64,000 bases of DNA, taken from positions 124,001 to 188,000 of the forward strand of contig JAJDAN010000013.1 in assembly GCA_029261855.1 (NCBI GenBank). The letters are read 5' to 3'. Source of the DNA: Deltaproteobacteria bacterium. GTDB taxonomy: Bacteria; Myxococcota_A; UBA9160; UBA4427. The notes under the pieces are model-generated. The model did no database searches. It was not told the DNA's origin and worked only from the letters and a program-made list of their open reading frames with translations. Below, one piece after another: positions 9,413 through 18,415 of the stretch. The translations under genes and the position numbers were made by a program. Position 1 is the first letter of the stretch, and every line of letters starts with the position of its first letter.

Positions 9413-10222
9413 ATGACGGCTCCGCCTGCTTCGCTGCCCAGTTTGCCCGACTACGGGACCGGCGTTTACCGCCGTCGTATCCGGCTCGAGAGGCGCTCCG
9501 GCCGTGTAGTGGGCGAGCTGCAGGACGACTTCCATCATTTCGCGGTCGACCTGCAGCACGACGGTGCGGTCGTCACCGGCGCCCGGGGCGGCGGGCTGCG
9601 CACGCCGTGGACGACCTGCGGCGGGGCGATCCCACCCCTCGAACGCCTGCAGGGACTGGCCCTGACTTCGTCGCTGAGGAAGGCACCGCGTCATACCGAC
9701 CCGCGCCAGCAGTGCACGCACCTGTTCGACCTGGCGAGCCTTGCGGTCGCCCATGCCGCGCGCGCTGGCGAGGCGGCGCGCGTCTACGACGTCTCGATTC
9801 CGGACCGGGTGGAGGGGCGCACTTCCGCGACGCTCGATCGCGACGGCGAGCGCCTGCTGGAATGGGCGCTCGAGGGCAGCACCGTCGCAGGCCCGGACCC
9901 CTTCGCGGGGCGCGCCTTGTCGGGCGCCGGCTTCGGCGAATGGGCCGAGACGCTGGGCCCCGATCCCGGCGAGGCCGTGCAGGTGCTGCGGCGGGCGGTC
10001 TTCATTTCGATGGGCAGGCGTTGGGACTTCGACCGCATGCGCAACGCGAGTCAGTTCGCCGAGCTCGTCGGTGGCGCCTGCCACACCTTCTCGCGCGAGC
10101 AGATCGGACAGGCGGACCGCATGCCCGGTACGCGCCGCGACTTCGGGCGGGAACCGGGTGCGATCTTCATGCCGGGTTTCAGCGCTGCCTTCGAGGCGTT
10201 CGATCGGGCGGGGGGGACGTGA
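9413..10222 (+). CDS. DUF2889 domain protein
   Basis: A 269-residue soluble protein without signal peptide. The DUF2889 pattern is visible: YRRRIRLER, GELQDDFHHFAVDLQHDG, RTPWTTCGGA and the ordered PLERLQGLAL. Proteins of this family occur beside aromatic and acyl-CoA catabolic genes in proteobacteria, but no biochemical role is known. The stop overlaps the GTG start of the lipoprotein gene that follows. The start at 9413 is the first ATG of the conserved part and lies in the divergent gap with the FAD oxidoreductase. Confidence 0.78.
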   Translation: MTAPPASLPSLPDYGTGVYRRRIRLERRSGRVVGELQDDFHHFAVDLQHDGAVVTGARGGGLRTPWTTCGGAIPPLERLQGLALTSSLRKAPRHTDPRQQCTHLFDLASLAVAHAARAGEAARVYDVSIPDRVEGRTSATLDRDGERLLEWALEGSTVAGPDPFAGRALSGAGFGEWAETLGPDPGEAVQVLRRAVFISMGRRWDFDRMRNASQFAELVGGACHTFSREQIGQADRMPGTRRDFGREPGAIFMPGFSAAFEAFDRAGGT

Positions 10223-10872
10223 CGCCGGGACGCGCCGGGTCGTCCGTCGTCGCCGTGCTGTCGATCCTGTGCGTCGCCGCGGCGGGCTGCACGGGTGTGC
10301 GGGTGCGCGAATTCTCGCGGGACTGGTACGAGCCGGCCGCCTCCCTGACGCCGGTGTCCCGGGTCGTCGCGGCGGAACCGGCAGCCGTCTGGACGGCTCT
10401 CGTCCATGTGCTGACTTCACGGGGGGCTCGGTTCGAAGAGCAGGATGTCGCGGCGGGCCGTTTGCGGGTCTCGCTGCCGTGGGCGACGGCGCAGGAAGCC
10501 GCGGCGTGTGTGGACCTCGGTCGCGTGCGGCGGGTCGTGACGCTGACCGAGCGCCGCTACCGCAGCTATTCGCCCTTCGACTACGACTGTAACGCCTGCG
10601 TGGTTCGCAACGGCAAGGTCACCTACCACCACACCGAGCTGGTGCTGGACGAGATACTCGAGCTCGACCCCGGGCTCTACCGGATCGACGCCCGGATCGG
10701 CGCGGTCGTGGCGCCCGCACCGGAGGGCACCTGGCTCGAGCTTTCGCTCGAGCTGGCGCCCGCGCCCCGCGAGCCTCCGGAGATGCTGGCGCGGTCCCGC
10801 GGACGGCTGGAGGAGGTTCTGCTCTCGGCCGTGGCCGAGCGGCTGCAATCCGACGGGTCGGATCTTCGGTAG
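10219..10872 (+). CDS. Hypothetical lipoprotein
   Basis: A 217-residue protein starting at GTG 10219, overlapping the preceding stop (GTGA). The signal peptide ends in the lipobox AAAGC near residue 22, so it is predicted to be lipid-anchored. The mature part has a cysteine pair in DYDCNACVVRNG and alternating hydrophobic strands, consistent with a small beta-rich domain. I do not recognise a family. Tight coupling with the DUF2889 gene is the only functional clue. Confidence 0.65.
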   Translation: MTPGRAGSSVVAVLSILCVAAAGCTGVRVREFSRDWYEPAASLTPVSRVVAAEPAAVWTALVHVLTSRGARFEEQDVAAGRLRVSLPWATAQEAAACVDLGRVRRVVTLTERRYRSYSPFDYDCNACVVRNGKVTYHHTELVLDEILELDPGLYRIDARIGAVVAPAPEGTWLELSLELAPAPREPPEMLARSRGRLEEVLLSAVAERLQSDGSDLR

Positions 10873-10920
10873 CGTTGGCGGTCCCGACATCTCAGTTCGT
10901 CTTCCACGAGGAGATCCCCC

Positions 10921-11478
10921 ATGCGCCTCCGCTCGCCCCGCGTCCAGCCCCTGCCCGAATCCGAATGGGACGACGAGGCGCGCAGCCTCCTCGAAGGTCT
11001 CCTGCGAGCCGGGGGTCGCGTGCTCAACATCTTCGCAACCCTCGCCCACCACCCGAAGCTGATGAAGCGCTGGCTCGTGTTCGGCAACCACGTGCTGGGC
11101 AAGAACACCCTCGATCCGCGGGAGCGCGAGCTCGCGATCCTGCGCATCGGTTGGCTCTGTCAGGCGGAGTACGAGTGGGGGCAGCACGCCGCCATCAGTC
11201 GCGGCATCGGCATGTCCGAAGAAGAGATCCGCCGGGTGAACGAGGGGCCCGACGCGCCGGGCTGGGACGCGTTCGACGCGACCCTGCTGCGCGCGGTGGA
11301 CGAGCTGCACGCCGACGCCATGATCACCGACGCCACCTGGAAGGCCCTTTCCGAGCGCTACGACACACAGCAGCTGATGGATCTGGTGTTCACGGTCGGG
11401 CAGTACAACCTGGTCTCGATGGCGCTGAACACACTGGGTGTGCAGCTCGACGAGGGCATCACGGGCTTCCCCCAGTGA
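10921..11478 (+). CDS. Carboxymuconolactone decarboxylase family protein
   Basis: A 185-residue AhpD/CMD-fold protein. Typical features are the helical core with LARHHPKLMKRW-like sequence, RERELAILRIGWLCQAEYEWGQH and the later SMALNTLGVQLDEG. A single Cys is present (WLCQAEYEW), with E and H as in CMD families that lack the AhpD CXXC, so a lyase or isomerase-type role is likelier than a peroxidase one. Such genes often accompany steroid or aromatic side-chain degradation. It has a strong GAGGAG ribosome site, and its stop overlaps the GTG start of the SDR gene by 4 nt. Confidence 0.85.
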   Translation: MRLRSPRVQPLPESEWDDEARSLLEGLLRAGGRVLNIFATLAHHPKLMKRWLVFGNHVLGKNTLDPRERELAILRIGWLCQAEYEWGQHAAISRGIGMSEEEIRRVNEGPDAPGWDAFDATLLRAVDELHADAMITDATWKALSERYDTQQLMDLVFTVGQYNLVSMALNTLGVQLDEGITGFPQ

Positions 11479-12269
11479 GGGTCGAGGGCAAGGTGGCGGC
11501 GGTGATCGGCGCCGGGCAGACCCCGGGTGCGACCATCGGGAACGGACGCGCGACGGCCATCCTGCTGGCCCGCGAGGGCGCCCGGGTGATGCTCGTCGAC
11601 CGTCGCCTCGAGTCGGCCGAGGAAACCCGGGCGATGATCGAGGAGGAGGGCGGCGAGTGCTTCTCCTTCGAGGCCGACATCACCCGCGAGGAAGACTGCC
11701 GGGCGCTCGCGCAGGCTTGTGTCGAGCGCTTCGGTCGCATCGACCTGCTGCACAACAACGTCGGCATCGGTGGAGGCGACGCGGGGCCCACCCGCCTCGA
11801 GGTCGCGGAATGGGACCGCATCTTCGACGTCAACCTGAAGGGCCCGTTCCTGACCTGCAAGCACGTGCTGCCGATCATGCGCGAGCAGGGGGCGGGCAGC
11901 ATCGTGAACATCTCGTCCATCGCCGCGGTCTGCAGCGTCGGCATCGTCGCCTACAAGACGTCGAAGGCGGGGCTCAACGCCTTCACCCATTCGCTCGCGC
12001 TCGGCAATGCGCGTCACGGCATTCGGGTGAACGCCATCATGCCGGGCTTGATGGACACGCCCATGGCGATCCAGGGCATCTCGGAGGCGCGCGGCGTCGA
12101 CCCGGAGGCCTTGTCGAAGGCGCGAGATTCTCAGGTTCCCCTCGGTCGCAAGATGGGCACCGCGTGGGACGTCGCGCAGGCATCGCTCTTCCTGCACTCC
12201 GACGAAGCCGGTTTCATCACGGGTGTGATCCTGCCGGTAGACGGCGGACAGAGCGCACGCATCGGCTGA
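11475..12269 (+). CDS. SDR family oxidoreductase
   Basis: A 264-residue classical short-chain dehydrogenase. A cofactor motif is at the N-terminus, though altered (GAGQTPGATIGNG instead of TGxxxGxG). It also has LHNNVGIGGG, the catalytic Ser in NISSIAAV, YKTSK (the YxxxK pair) and the C-terminal GVILPVDGG. It starts at GTG 11475 inside the previous gene's end, so it is translationally coupled with the CMD-family gene; together they look like a two-step catabolic module. The insertion in the glycine-rich loop is unusual but occurs in a subset of SDRs. Substrate unknown. Confidence 0.88.
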   Translation: MRVEGKVAAVIGAGQTPGATIGNGRATAILLAREGARVMLVDRRLESAEETRAMIEEEGGECFSFEADITREEDCRALAQACVERFGRIDLLHNNVGIGGGDAGPTRLEVAEWDRIFDVNLKGPFLTCKHVLPIMREQGAGSIVNISSIAAVCSVGIVAYKTSKAGLNAFTHSLALGNARHGIRVNAIMPGLMDTPMAIQGISEARGVDPEALSKARDSQVPLGRKMGTAWDVAQASLFLHSDEAGFITGVILPVDGGQSARIG

Positions 12270-12294
12270 AACGGCTCTCTCGGCCGTTTCAGCC
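12264..12294 (+). terminator. Strong hairpin after the CMD-SDR operon
   Basis: A perfect 12-bp inverted repeat (GGCTGAAACGGC and its complement) with a 7-nt loop overlaps the SDR stop codon. There is no T-tract, so it may be an mRNA-stabilising or Rho-assisted 3' end rather than a classical intrinsic terminator. Confidence 0.55.
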
Positions 12295-12439
12295 CGGCGC
12301 GTCGGACTCGCACCCGACGTTGGGTCAGCGGACGGCCTTGCTGGGGAAGGGCAGCCGCCCGAGTATCCCAGGGCCCCGTCGCATCCCTCCTCCTGGACCG
12401 CACGTTCGCTCCCTTCGCCCCCCTGCCAGAGGTTCCTAC

Positions 12440-13060
12440 ATGCAGAGTCCGGAGAAGTCGGTGGGCGAGGGCGTCGCCGAGCCGCTCAAGGGCAAGGCCG
12501 CAACCCAGCAGCGCATCCTGGTGGCCGCCGCGAGCCTGTTCGTCTCGCGCGGCTACGAACGGACGACCATCGCCGACGTCGCCGATCAGGCGGGGGTGAG
12601 CCGGGCGACGGTGTTCTGGCACTTCAGCGACAAGGCCGGGTTGTTCCGTGAAGCCTTCTCCTTCCTCGTGCGGCCGTTCCGCGAGTCCCTCGAGGCAGAC
12701 CTCGACGATCTACCGCCGGAGAAGCGGCTGCTCGAGCAGATCGGCCGCTATCAGAACATGGCCCGCGTGCACGAAGAGAGCATCCAGGGCTTCGTGAACT
12801 GGTTGATCGAGACACCGGACCTGCGCGATTGGGTGGTCCGGTCGCTGCTCGACTTGCACCAGCGCTTCGCCGGTAGCCTCAGTGAGACCTTGTCCGAGCT
12901 GTTGCCGCCAGGCTCGGACCCGGGCGCCGCCGCCGCCGGGCTCGTCAGCATGCTCGACGGCGTGCTGATCCTGTCGCTCTTCGATCCGTCACGCGAGGCC
13001 AACGAGCAGCGCCGGGCCGGGGTCGAGGTGATCGCCGCGCTGTTGACGAAGCGCGGCTGA
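12440..13060 (+). CDS. TetR/AcrR family transcriptional regulator
   Basis: A 206-residue repressor. The N-terminal HTH spans about residues 22-70 (QQRILVAAASLFVSRGYERTT, IADVADQAGVSRATVFWHF), and the ligand domain is all-helical. It follows the CMD-SDR operon after a 170-bp gap that contains the hairpin and is convergent with the RND transporter gene, ending 6 bp from it. I saw no clear palindrome just upstream, so target genes are not evident. Its ligand is likely an acyl-CoA or a hydrophobic compound, judging only by context. Confidence 0.87.
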   Translation: MQSPEKSVGEGVAEPLKGKAATQQRILVAAASLFVSRGYERTTIADVADQAGVSRATVFWHFSDKAGLFREAFSFLVRPFRESLEADLDDLPPEKRLLEQIGRYQNMARVHEESIQGFVNWLIETPDLRDWVVRSLLDLHQRFAGSLSETLSELLPPGSDPGAAAAGLVSMLDGVLILSLFDPSREANEQRRAGVEVIAALLTKRG

Positions 13061-13066
13061 GCTCCT

Positions 13067-15730
13067 TCAGGAGTTCGCCTCCGGGCGCTTCCGCAGCTGG
13101 AGCAGGGCGGGGAGCACGATCAGGTTGCAGATGATCGTGAAGATCATGCCTGCGGTCAGCATGCGACCGAGGATGCTCATGCCGTTGTGGCCCGAGAACG
13201 ACAAGCTGCCGAAGCTGGCGGTGGTGGTGACGGCGCTGTAGAAGACGGCGCGCGCGGTCGTCGTCCCGAGCAGCCCCTCGTCGTGTTCGATGCGCGCCTT
13301 GAAGCGGTGCACCAGGTGGATGCCGCTGTCGACGCCGATCCCGAAGAGCAGCGGGATCACGATCACGTTGCTGAAGTCGAAGGGCAGCTGCATCACCACC
13401 ATGGCTGCGCCCGTCAGGACGGCGCTGAGCACCAGCGGCGTCATGGCGAGGACGACGTCCAGCAGGTTTCGCCAGATCAAGAACAAGAGCAGCATGATGG
13501 CGAGGGCCGCCGAAGCCAGCGCCTGGGCGAACGACGCGACCGTCACGTCGCCGAACTCGACCAGGTTGACGACCACGCCGGTCGCGCCCGGTGCGACCGC
13601 CTGGACCTCCCGCACGAAGCGCTTCATCTCGACGAGGTCCTGCAGGTGCTGCTTCGGGAAGACCTGTACGCGCGAGCGCCCGTCTTCCGCCTGCATGCGC
13701 GCCACCAGGTCGTCGGGCAGGTCCTCGAAGCGGACGGGCCCGGTGTTGATCGCCCGTTGGAGTCGGTCGATCTGGTCGGGGAGGGAAGCGAAGAGCACTT
13801 CTTCGAGGCTCTCGATCGCCTGTCCGGGGTCGTCCTCGCTTTCGACCCGCGCGAGGAAGGCCGCCAGGTGGCCCCTCAGCTTCTGGATGCTGTCCGCCAG
13901 CACGCCGCGGCGTTCGTTCATCCACGGGCGACCGAAGAACTCGTGCAGGTCCCGGATCGCGGCGATCTGCTCCTCGGTCGTCTTCTGCGTCAGTGGCGCA
14001 TCGTCGTCCTCGCCGGACGGAACGTCGAGCAGCAGCGAGACGTCCTCGAGCACGTCGAGCTTGGCGTCCTGGTCGGCGGGTACGAAGTCGGCGAGGCTGA
14101 TGGCCCGACTCACGCTGGGCAGCGCCCGCATGCGTTCGGCGGCGCGCTCGGCCGAAGCGAGGTCCGGCTCGACGAGGTTGATGTACCAGGGTGCGGTGTC
14201 CGGCTCGGCCAGCAGGTCGTTGAAGGCCTGAACGGACACGGTCTCGTCGTCGCGCATGTTGATGACGTTCGGATCGAAGCGGCTCTGAGGCAGCAGGGCC
14301 AATCCGCCGAGGAAGGCGAGGGCCGCCGCGATGCGAACGGCGGCCGGGTGTCGCTCGAAGGGCCCCCACCAATGGAAGCGGAAGTGGACGTCGGGGGAGC
14401 TCGCGTCGATGGACCCGTCCCGCAGCCAGCCGGAGATCAAGGCCGGGAACAGGGTCATGAACAAGAACACGATCACGACCATGCCGCCGGTCGCGATCAG
14501 CCCCAGCTCGGCGATGCCGCGGTAGTCCGTCGGCACGAACACGAAGAAGCCGATCGCGGTCGTCACGCCACACAGCACCAGGGAACCGCCGATGTTCGAG
14601 ATCGCCTGGTCGAGGGCTTCGTCGTGGGGACGTCCCAGGCGCCGATGGGACGCGTAGCTCATCCCCAGGTGGATTCCGAAGTCGACGCCCAGACCGATGA
14701 AGAGCACCGCGAAGGAGATCGAGATGAGATTCAGGTGCCCGACCGCGATCGCGGCGTAGGACGAAGTCCAGACCAGGCCGGCCAGCAGGGTGGCGATGAC
14801 GGCCACCATCACCCGGAACGACCGCACCGCGAGATAGACGATTCCCGCGACGAGCAGGAAGCAGAACAGGCTCGCGGAGCCGATGTCCCACATCAGCCCG
14901 ACCATCTCCTCGTAGTTGAGAGCCGGGTTCCCGGTGATCCGCACCACGACGCCGCGCTCGGGCACCAGTCCACGCACGCTGGCGAACTCGTGGATGGCGT
15001 CCATGGCTTCCGACGCGCCGAATACGCTGCCGAACTCGAGGATCGGCTTGGCGATGATCACCCGTCGCGTCGAGACCTCGATCGACGACCCCCGAAGCAG
15101 GATGTCTTCCCAGGACGTCGCCAGCCAGGGCTCGCTCCACACGTCGACGGTCGCCTGCCCGACGCGGTCGAGCACCAGGGACCACTCGTCGCTGCCCGCA
15201 TCCTTGCCCTCGAGGTCTTCGAGCGCGAGCTGAACGATCTCGGCCAGTTGGGCGATGCTCGGGTCTCGTTCGAGCTCGGCCATGACCGGCTGCATCCGCA
15301 CCATCTGCTCGGCGAACTGCTCGAGGTCCTCGGGAGATCGGTAGAGCAGGCCGTGGTCTTCGAAGAAGGAGCCGCCGCCCGGGACGTAGACGTCCGTGAA
15401 GTGCTCGCGGTCGTTGCGGAGGGCTTCTTCCAGTTGCTCGCTGGCGCTGCGTGCCAGCTCCGGTGTCTCGGCGTCGATCACCACGATGATCGCGGCGTCG
15501 AGTGTCAGGAACAGCGACCCGAACTCGACATGGGCATCGTGAGAAGGCAGCCGGTCGGGAATCAGGCTCATGTTGTCGGAGTTGATGCCGAGGAACAGCG
15601 CCGCGTGGACCCCGGCGGCGAGGGTGATCCCGACGCCTGCCCACGAGACCGCGCGGGCGCGTCGGTCGACGGCGGCCACCCAGCGCCGCAGGTGCGTGGA
15701 GATGCGGTCCTCGAGGCTGCTGCCGGTCAA
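13067..15730 (-). CDS. RND superfamily MMPL transporter, HpnN-like
   Basis: About 887 residues with two RND repeats. Each repeat has one membrane helix, a large periplasmic loop and a block of five helices; the blocks lie near residues 250-430 and 690-880. The first block carries IGLGVDFGIHLGMSY and the second FGIGVDSGIHLVHRFK, the conserved acidic signatures of RND/MMPL proteins. The segment FDPNVINMRDDETVSVQAF resembles HpnN, the hopanoid transporter to the outer membrane. The only start before the first helix that fits the upstream gene is TTG at 15730, overlapping the tag stop (TTGA). No hopanoid synthesis genes are visible here, so the lipid cargo is an inference. Confidence 0.82.
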   Translation of the reverse strand: MTGSSLEDRISTHLRRWVAAVDRRARAVSWAGVGITLAAGVHAALFLGINSDNMSLIPDRLPSHDAHVEFGSLFLTLDAAIIVVIDAETPELARSASEQLEEALRNDREHFTDVYVPGGGSFFEDHGLLYRSPEDLEQFAEQMVRMQPVMAELERDPSIAQLAEIVQLALEDLEGKDAGSDEWSLVLDRVGQATVDVWSEPWLATSWEDILLRGSSIEVSTRRVIIAKPILEFGSVFGASEAMDAIHEFASVRGLVPERGVVVRITGNPALNYEEMVGLMWDIGSASLFCFLLVAGIVYLAVRSFRVMVAVIATLLAGLVWTSSYAAIAVGHLNLISISFAVLFIGLGVDFGIHLGMSYASHRRLGRPHDEALDQAISNIGGSLVLCGVTTAIGFFVFVPTDYRGIAELGLIATGGMVVIVFLFMTLFPALISGWLRDGSIDASSPDVHFRFHWWGPFERHPAAVRIAAALAFLGGLALLPQSRFDPNVINMRDDETVSVQAFNDLLAEPDTAPWYINLVEPDLASAERAAERMRALPSVSRAISLADFVPADQDAKLDVLEDVSLLLDVPSGEDDDAPLTQKTTEEQIAAIRDLHEFFGRPWMNERRGVLADSIQKLRGHLAAFLARVESEDDPGQAIESLEEVLFASLPDQIDRLQRAINTGPVRFEDLPDDLVARMQAEDGRSRVQVFPKQHLQDLVEMKRFVREVQAVAPGATGVVVNLVEFGDVTVASFAQALASAALAIMLLLFLIWRNLLDVVLAMTPLVLSAVLTGAAMVVMQLPFDFSNVIVIPLLFGIGVDSGIHLVHRFKARIEHDEGLLGTTTARAVFYSAVTTTASFGSLSFSGHNGMSILGRMLTAGMIFTIICNLIVLPALLQLRKRPEANS

Positions 15731-16377
15731 CGGCCGCCCCGGGAAGGTCGCCTGAATCGGGTTCGTGCTGCCTCGGCCTTTGCGCGCACCGCGCAGCCGT
15801 CCAGGTGGTCGTTGACGAGACCCATGGCCTGCATGAAGGCGTAGCTCGTCGTGGGACCGATGAAGGTCCAGCCCCGGGACTTGAGGGCGCGCGCCATGGC
15901 AACGGATTCCGGGCTGGTGGTCATGGCTACGACCGCCGCACGAGTCAGGCGTTTGGGTCGCGTCTTCGCTTCGGGTTCGTAGTCCCAGAAGAAGCGCGCC
16001 AGCGAGCCGACTTCGCTTTCCAGTTCGCGGGCCCGGCGCGCGTTGTTGATTGCCGACTCGATCTTCGCTCGGTGCCGCACGATGCCGGCGTCGGACAGGA
16101 GCCGCGTCACGCTCCGTTGATTCATGCGGGCGACGGTCTCGATTTCGAAGTCGCGAAATGCCTTTCGGAAGTTCTCGCGCTTGCGCAGGATCGTGATCCA
16201 GGAGAGCCCGGCCTGGAAGCCTTCGAGACAGACCTTCTCGAACAGTCGCTGGTCGTTGCGCTCGGGAAAGCCCCATTCGGTGTCGTGGTAGTGGCAGTAG
16301 AGGGGGTCGTTCCCGACCCAGAAGCAGCGTGCGACGCCGTCCTCACCCACGATGATCCCGGGTTTCCGCTCCGCCAT
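15727..16377 (-). CDS. tag: DNA-3-methyladenine glycosylase I
   Basis: A 216-residue helix-hairpin-helix glycosylase. The family motifs are clear: RCFWVGNDPLYCHYHDTEWG with the zinc ligands Cys and His, FEKVCLEGFQAGLSWITILRKR (Glu in the base pocket), GWTFIGPTTSYAFMQAMGLVNDH and DGC with the second His/Cys pair. Tag removes 3-methyladenine from alkylated DNA. The ATG at 16377 has GGAGCGAG upstream and lies 5 bp after the stop of the YcaQ-type gene. Two alkylation-repair glycosylases therefore sit in one operon together with the RND transporter. Confidence 0.95.
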   Translation of the reverse strand: MAERKPGIIVGEDGVARCFWVGNDPLYCHYHDTEWGFPERNDQRLFEKVCLEGFQAGLSWITILRKRENFRKAFRDFEIETVARMNQRSVTRLLSDAGIVRHRAKIESAINNARRARELESEVGSLARFFWDYEPEAKTRPKRLTRAAVVAMTTSPESVAMARALKSRGWTFIGPTTSYAFMQAMGLVNDHLDGCAVRAKAEAARTRFRRPSRGGR

Positions 16378-16381
16378 CGGT

Positions 16382-17602
16382 TCAGCTCGCTCCTCGCGTC
16401 CGAGTGTTCGCAGCGGGTAGATCGACGCGGACTGCACCCACGCGATCGGCCAGGACCGCGAGCGCGTCTTCGAGATCACGTCGTCGCTTGCGGGTGTCCC
16501 GGACTCCGGACTCCCAGTCGAGGCGCTTGACCTCCAGCCGTTGCTCGTCCCGGTGGAGCTTCGGGTCCAGGCGACCGACGAAGCGATCTCCTTCGAGGAT
16601 CGGCAGGACGTAGTAGCCCCAGATCCGCTTCTTGCTCGGCACGAAGGCTTCGAAGCTGTACTCGAAGCCGAAGCGTCGCTGCAGCCGCCGGCGGTCGCGG
16701 ATCACCGGGTCGAAGGGACCCAGCAGTCGCAGGGCAGAGGGCGGCTCGGGCGCGCGCGCCAGGCGCTCTTGCCAGTCCGCGGCCGCGTAGGCGGCCCTGG
16801 CGCGACCGTCTGCGGCGTCCTCGATCTCGACGGGAACGATCCGCCCCGCGCGCTCGGCGCGTTGGCACCACGCCTTCGCCTCTGCGGGGCCGATGGTCTT
16901 CCAGAAATCGGCGAGCTCACCGGGGGTCGCGACGGCGAGGCGTTGCATGGCCGTCTCGCAGGCCCATTCCACGTGCTGGCGCGGCCCGGGGCAGCGCACG
17001 CGCGCCAGCTCGGGATGGACGCGGTCGGTCAGGTCGTAGACTTTGTTGAAGTTCTCGCGGCCGGCGATCGTGACCTCGCCGGTGTGCCACAGGAACTCGA
17101 GCGCCGTCTTGTGGGGCGTCCAACCCCACCAGCTCTCGCGCTTCACGCCTGCGGGCGGCTCGAAGTCCTTCGACATGAGCGGCCCCTCCCGGCGCAGTCT
17201 GCCCTTGACCCGGCGGATGGTCTTCTGGGGCTCGGGGCCAATGCGGGTCTCGAGCCAGCGTCGATAGCGCGGGCTCTCGCGGAAGCGGCGGAAGCGGGGC
17301 TTCCAGTGCGGGTACCAGCTGGTGGGGATCGCGGACGCGTCGTGGGTCCAGTGTTCGAACAGGCTGCGTTTGCGCTCGAGCAGGTGTTCGAGGTGTCGGG
17401 GACGGTAGGCATGCAGCCGGGTGCCGAGCGTGAGGTGATGGCCGCGATCGATGACGTTGATGGAGTCGAGCTGAACGAAGCCGAGCCGATCGATCAGGCG
17501 CCCGAGCGCGGCCGGGCCCGCGGCCCGGCGCGGGTCCTCGAGCAGGCCCTGGGCGTCCATCAGCAGCAGGCGGCCGTCCCGAGCCGAGAGGGTGGGGGGC
17601 AT
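16382..17602 (-). CDS. YcaQ/AlkX-type winged-helix DNA glycosylase
   Basis: A 406-residue protein of the HTH_42 (YcaQ) family. It shows the catalytic-loop signature VQLDSINVIDR (the QxD motif), HLTLGTRLHAYRP, LFEHWTHDASAIP and the C-terminal FDPVIRDRRRLQRRFGFEYSFE. Characterised members unhook interstrand crosslinks and remove bulky N7-alkylguanine adducts. It is the first gene of the operon with tag and the HpnN-like transporter. The ATG at 17602 is used because the upstream extension is not conserved and would run into the divergent gene start. Confidence 0.88.
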   Translation of the reverse strand: MPPTLSARDGRLLLMDAQGLLEDPRRAAGPAALGRLIDRLGFVQLDSINVIDRGHHLTLGTRLHAYRPRHLEHLLERKRSLFEHWTHDASAIPTSWYPHWKPRFRRFRESPRYRRWLETRIGPEPQKTIRRVKGRLRREGPLMSKDFEPPAGVKRESWWGWTPHKTALEFLWHTGEVTIAGRENFNKVYDLTDRVHPELARVRCPGPRQHVEWACETAMQRLAVATPGELADFWKTIGPAEAKAWCQRAERAGRIVPVEIEDAADGRARAAYAAADWQERLARAPEPPSALRLLGPFDPVIRDRRRLQRRFGFEYSFEAFVPSKKRIWGYYVLPILEGDRFVGRLDPKLHRDEQRLEVKRLDWESGVRDTRKRRRDLEDALAVLADRVGAVRVDLPAANTRTRGAS

Positions 17603-17679
17603 GACGGCGACCGAGTGTACCCCGAGCCCCGCCCGGCGGCGTGCGTTGCGGGGGTCTTCAGACGGCATAATCTTCCGCG

Positions 17680-18294
17680 GTGATCTCGACATCCCGCCTT
17701 TCCGCGATCCGACACTGCGCACGCCTGTCACGATTCGTCCTCCTGGCCTCGGTGCTGGGCTCGCTCGCGAGCGGGATGGGCTGCGTGTCTGCGGCCACAC
17801 CGCGCGCGGTCGATGGCAGCTGGGAGCACCAGATGCGATCCGGCGCCGAGCAGGTGCACGGCGGCAGCATGGCGGAAGCGGCGGGTTCGTATCGCCGCGC
17901 GCTCGAGTTGGCCGTCCAGCAACCCCATCAACCCAGTCGCATCGCCTATTCGGCCTGGCACCTCGGAGATGTCTGCTTTCAGAGTCCGGACGTGTGTCCG
18001 CCCGGTGCGGCCCGCCAGCGCACCCGGGTCTCGTACGAAGTCTTCGGCGTCGTCTACGGGCCCGAGCACCCGGTCGTGATCCCGATCCTGCTGCGTCTGG
18101 CGGAGATCCAGGCCCTGGATGGAGACCCCGCGACGGCCCAGGCCCTCGTCGAGCAGGCCGACATGATCACCGCGCGGACCTTCCCCGAGTCCCACTTCAT
18201 GAGGATCCGCAGCGATGGGCACCGGCCAGCGGCAGACCTGGACCCCCAGGAACTGCTGCGGATCCTGGCCGAGGTCGATCTTCTCGGGGGCTGA
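17680..18294 (+). CDS. Hypothetical secreted TPR-like protein
   Basis: A 204-residue protein with a hydrophobic N-terminus (FVLLASVLGSLASGMGC) that may be a signal peptide or an imperfect lipobox. The mature part looks like two tetratricopeptide-type helical hairpins (MAEAAGSYRRALELAVQQ; LLRLAEIQALDGDPATAQALVEQA). The start is GTG. Its last codons lie in the first unit of a 20-bp tandem repeat array. No family is recognised; scaffold-type TPR proteins are the nearest description. Confidence 0.6.
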   Translation: MISTSRLSAIRHCARLSRFVLLASVLGSLASGMGCVSAATPRAVDGSWEHQMRSGAEQVHGGSMAEAAGSYRRALELAVQQPHQPSRIAYSAWHLGDVCFQSPDVCPPGAARQRTRVSYEVFGVVYGPEHPVVIPILLRLAEIQALDGDPATAQALVEQADMITARTFPESHFMRIRSDGHRPAADLDPQELLRILAEVDLLGG

Positions 18295-18380
18295 GGGCTC
18301 TGTCCGGAGGCTGAGGGCTCTGTCCGGGGGACTGAGGCTCTCTCGGGGGGCTGAGGGCTCTCTCGGGGGCTGAGGGCTCT
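18281..18380. repeat. Tandem repeat, five ~20-bp units
   Basis: Five consecutive 20-bp units of the type TCTCGGGGGCTGAGGGCTC, with small differences. The first unit overlaps the stop codon of the TPR-like gene, and the last lies just before the promoter and operator of the TetR gene. Confidence 0.85.
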
Positions 18381-18386
18381 TGTCTG

Positions 18387-18415
18387 TTGACGGGGTCCAG
18401 GGCATCTCCTAAAAC
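18387..18415 (+). promoter_or_regulatory. Sigma-70 promoter for the TetR gene
   Basis: TTGACG (18387-18392) and TAAAAC (18410-18415) are separated by exactly 17 bp, close to the consensus and rare in this GC-rich DNA. The -10 box overlaps the palindrome at 18413, as expected for repression by a TetR dimer. Confidence 0.7.

Noticed and set aside
8624-10420. 598-residue - strand ORF over DUF2889 and part of the FAD gene
   Set aside because: A shadow of two genes on opposite strands; no continuous domain.
13187-15844. 885-residue + strand ORF opposite the RND transporter
   Set aside because: Strand-asymmetric GC bias creates it; the translation is a compositional string of Arg, Asp and Val with no fold pattern, while the opposite strand has clear RND motifs.
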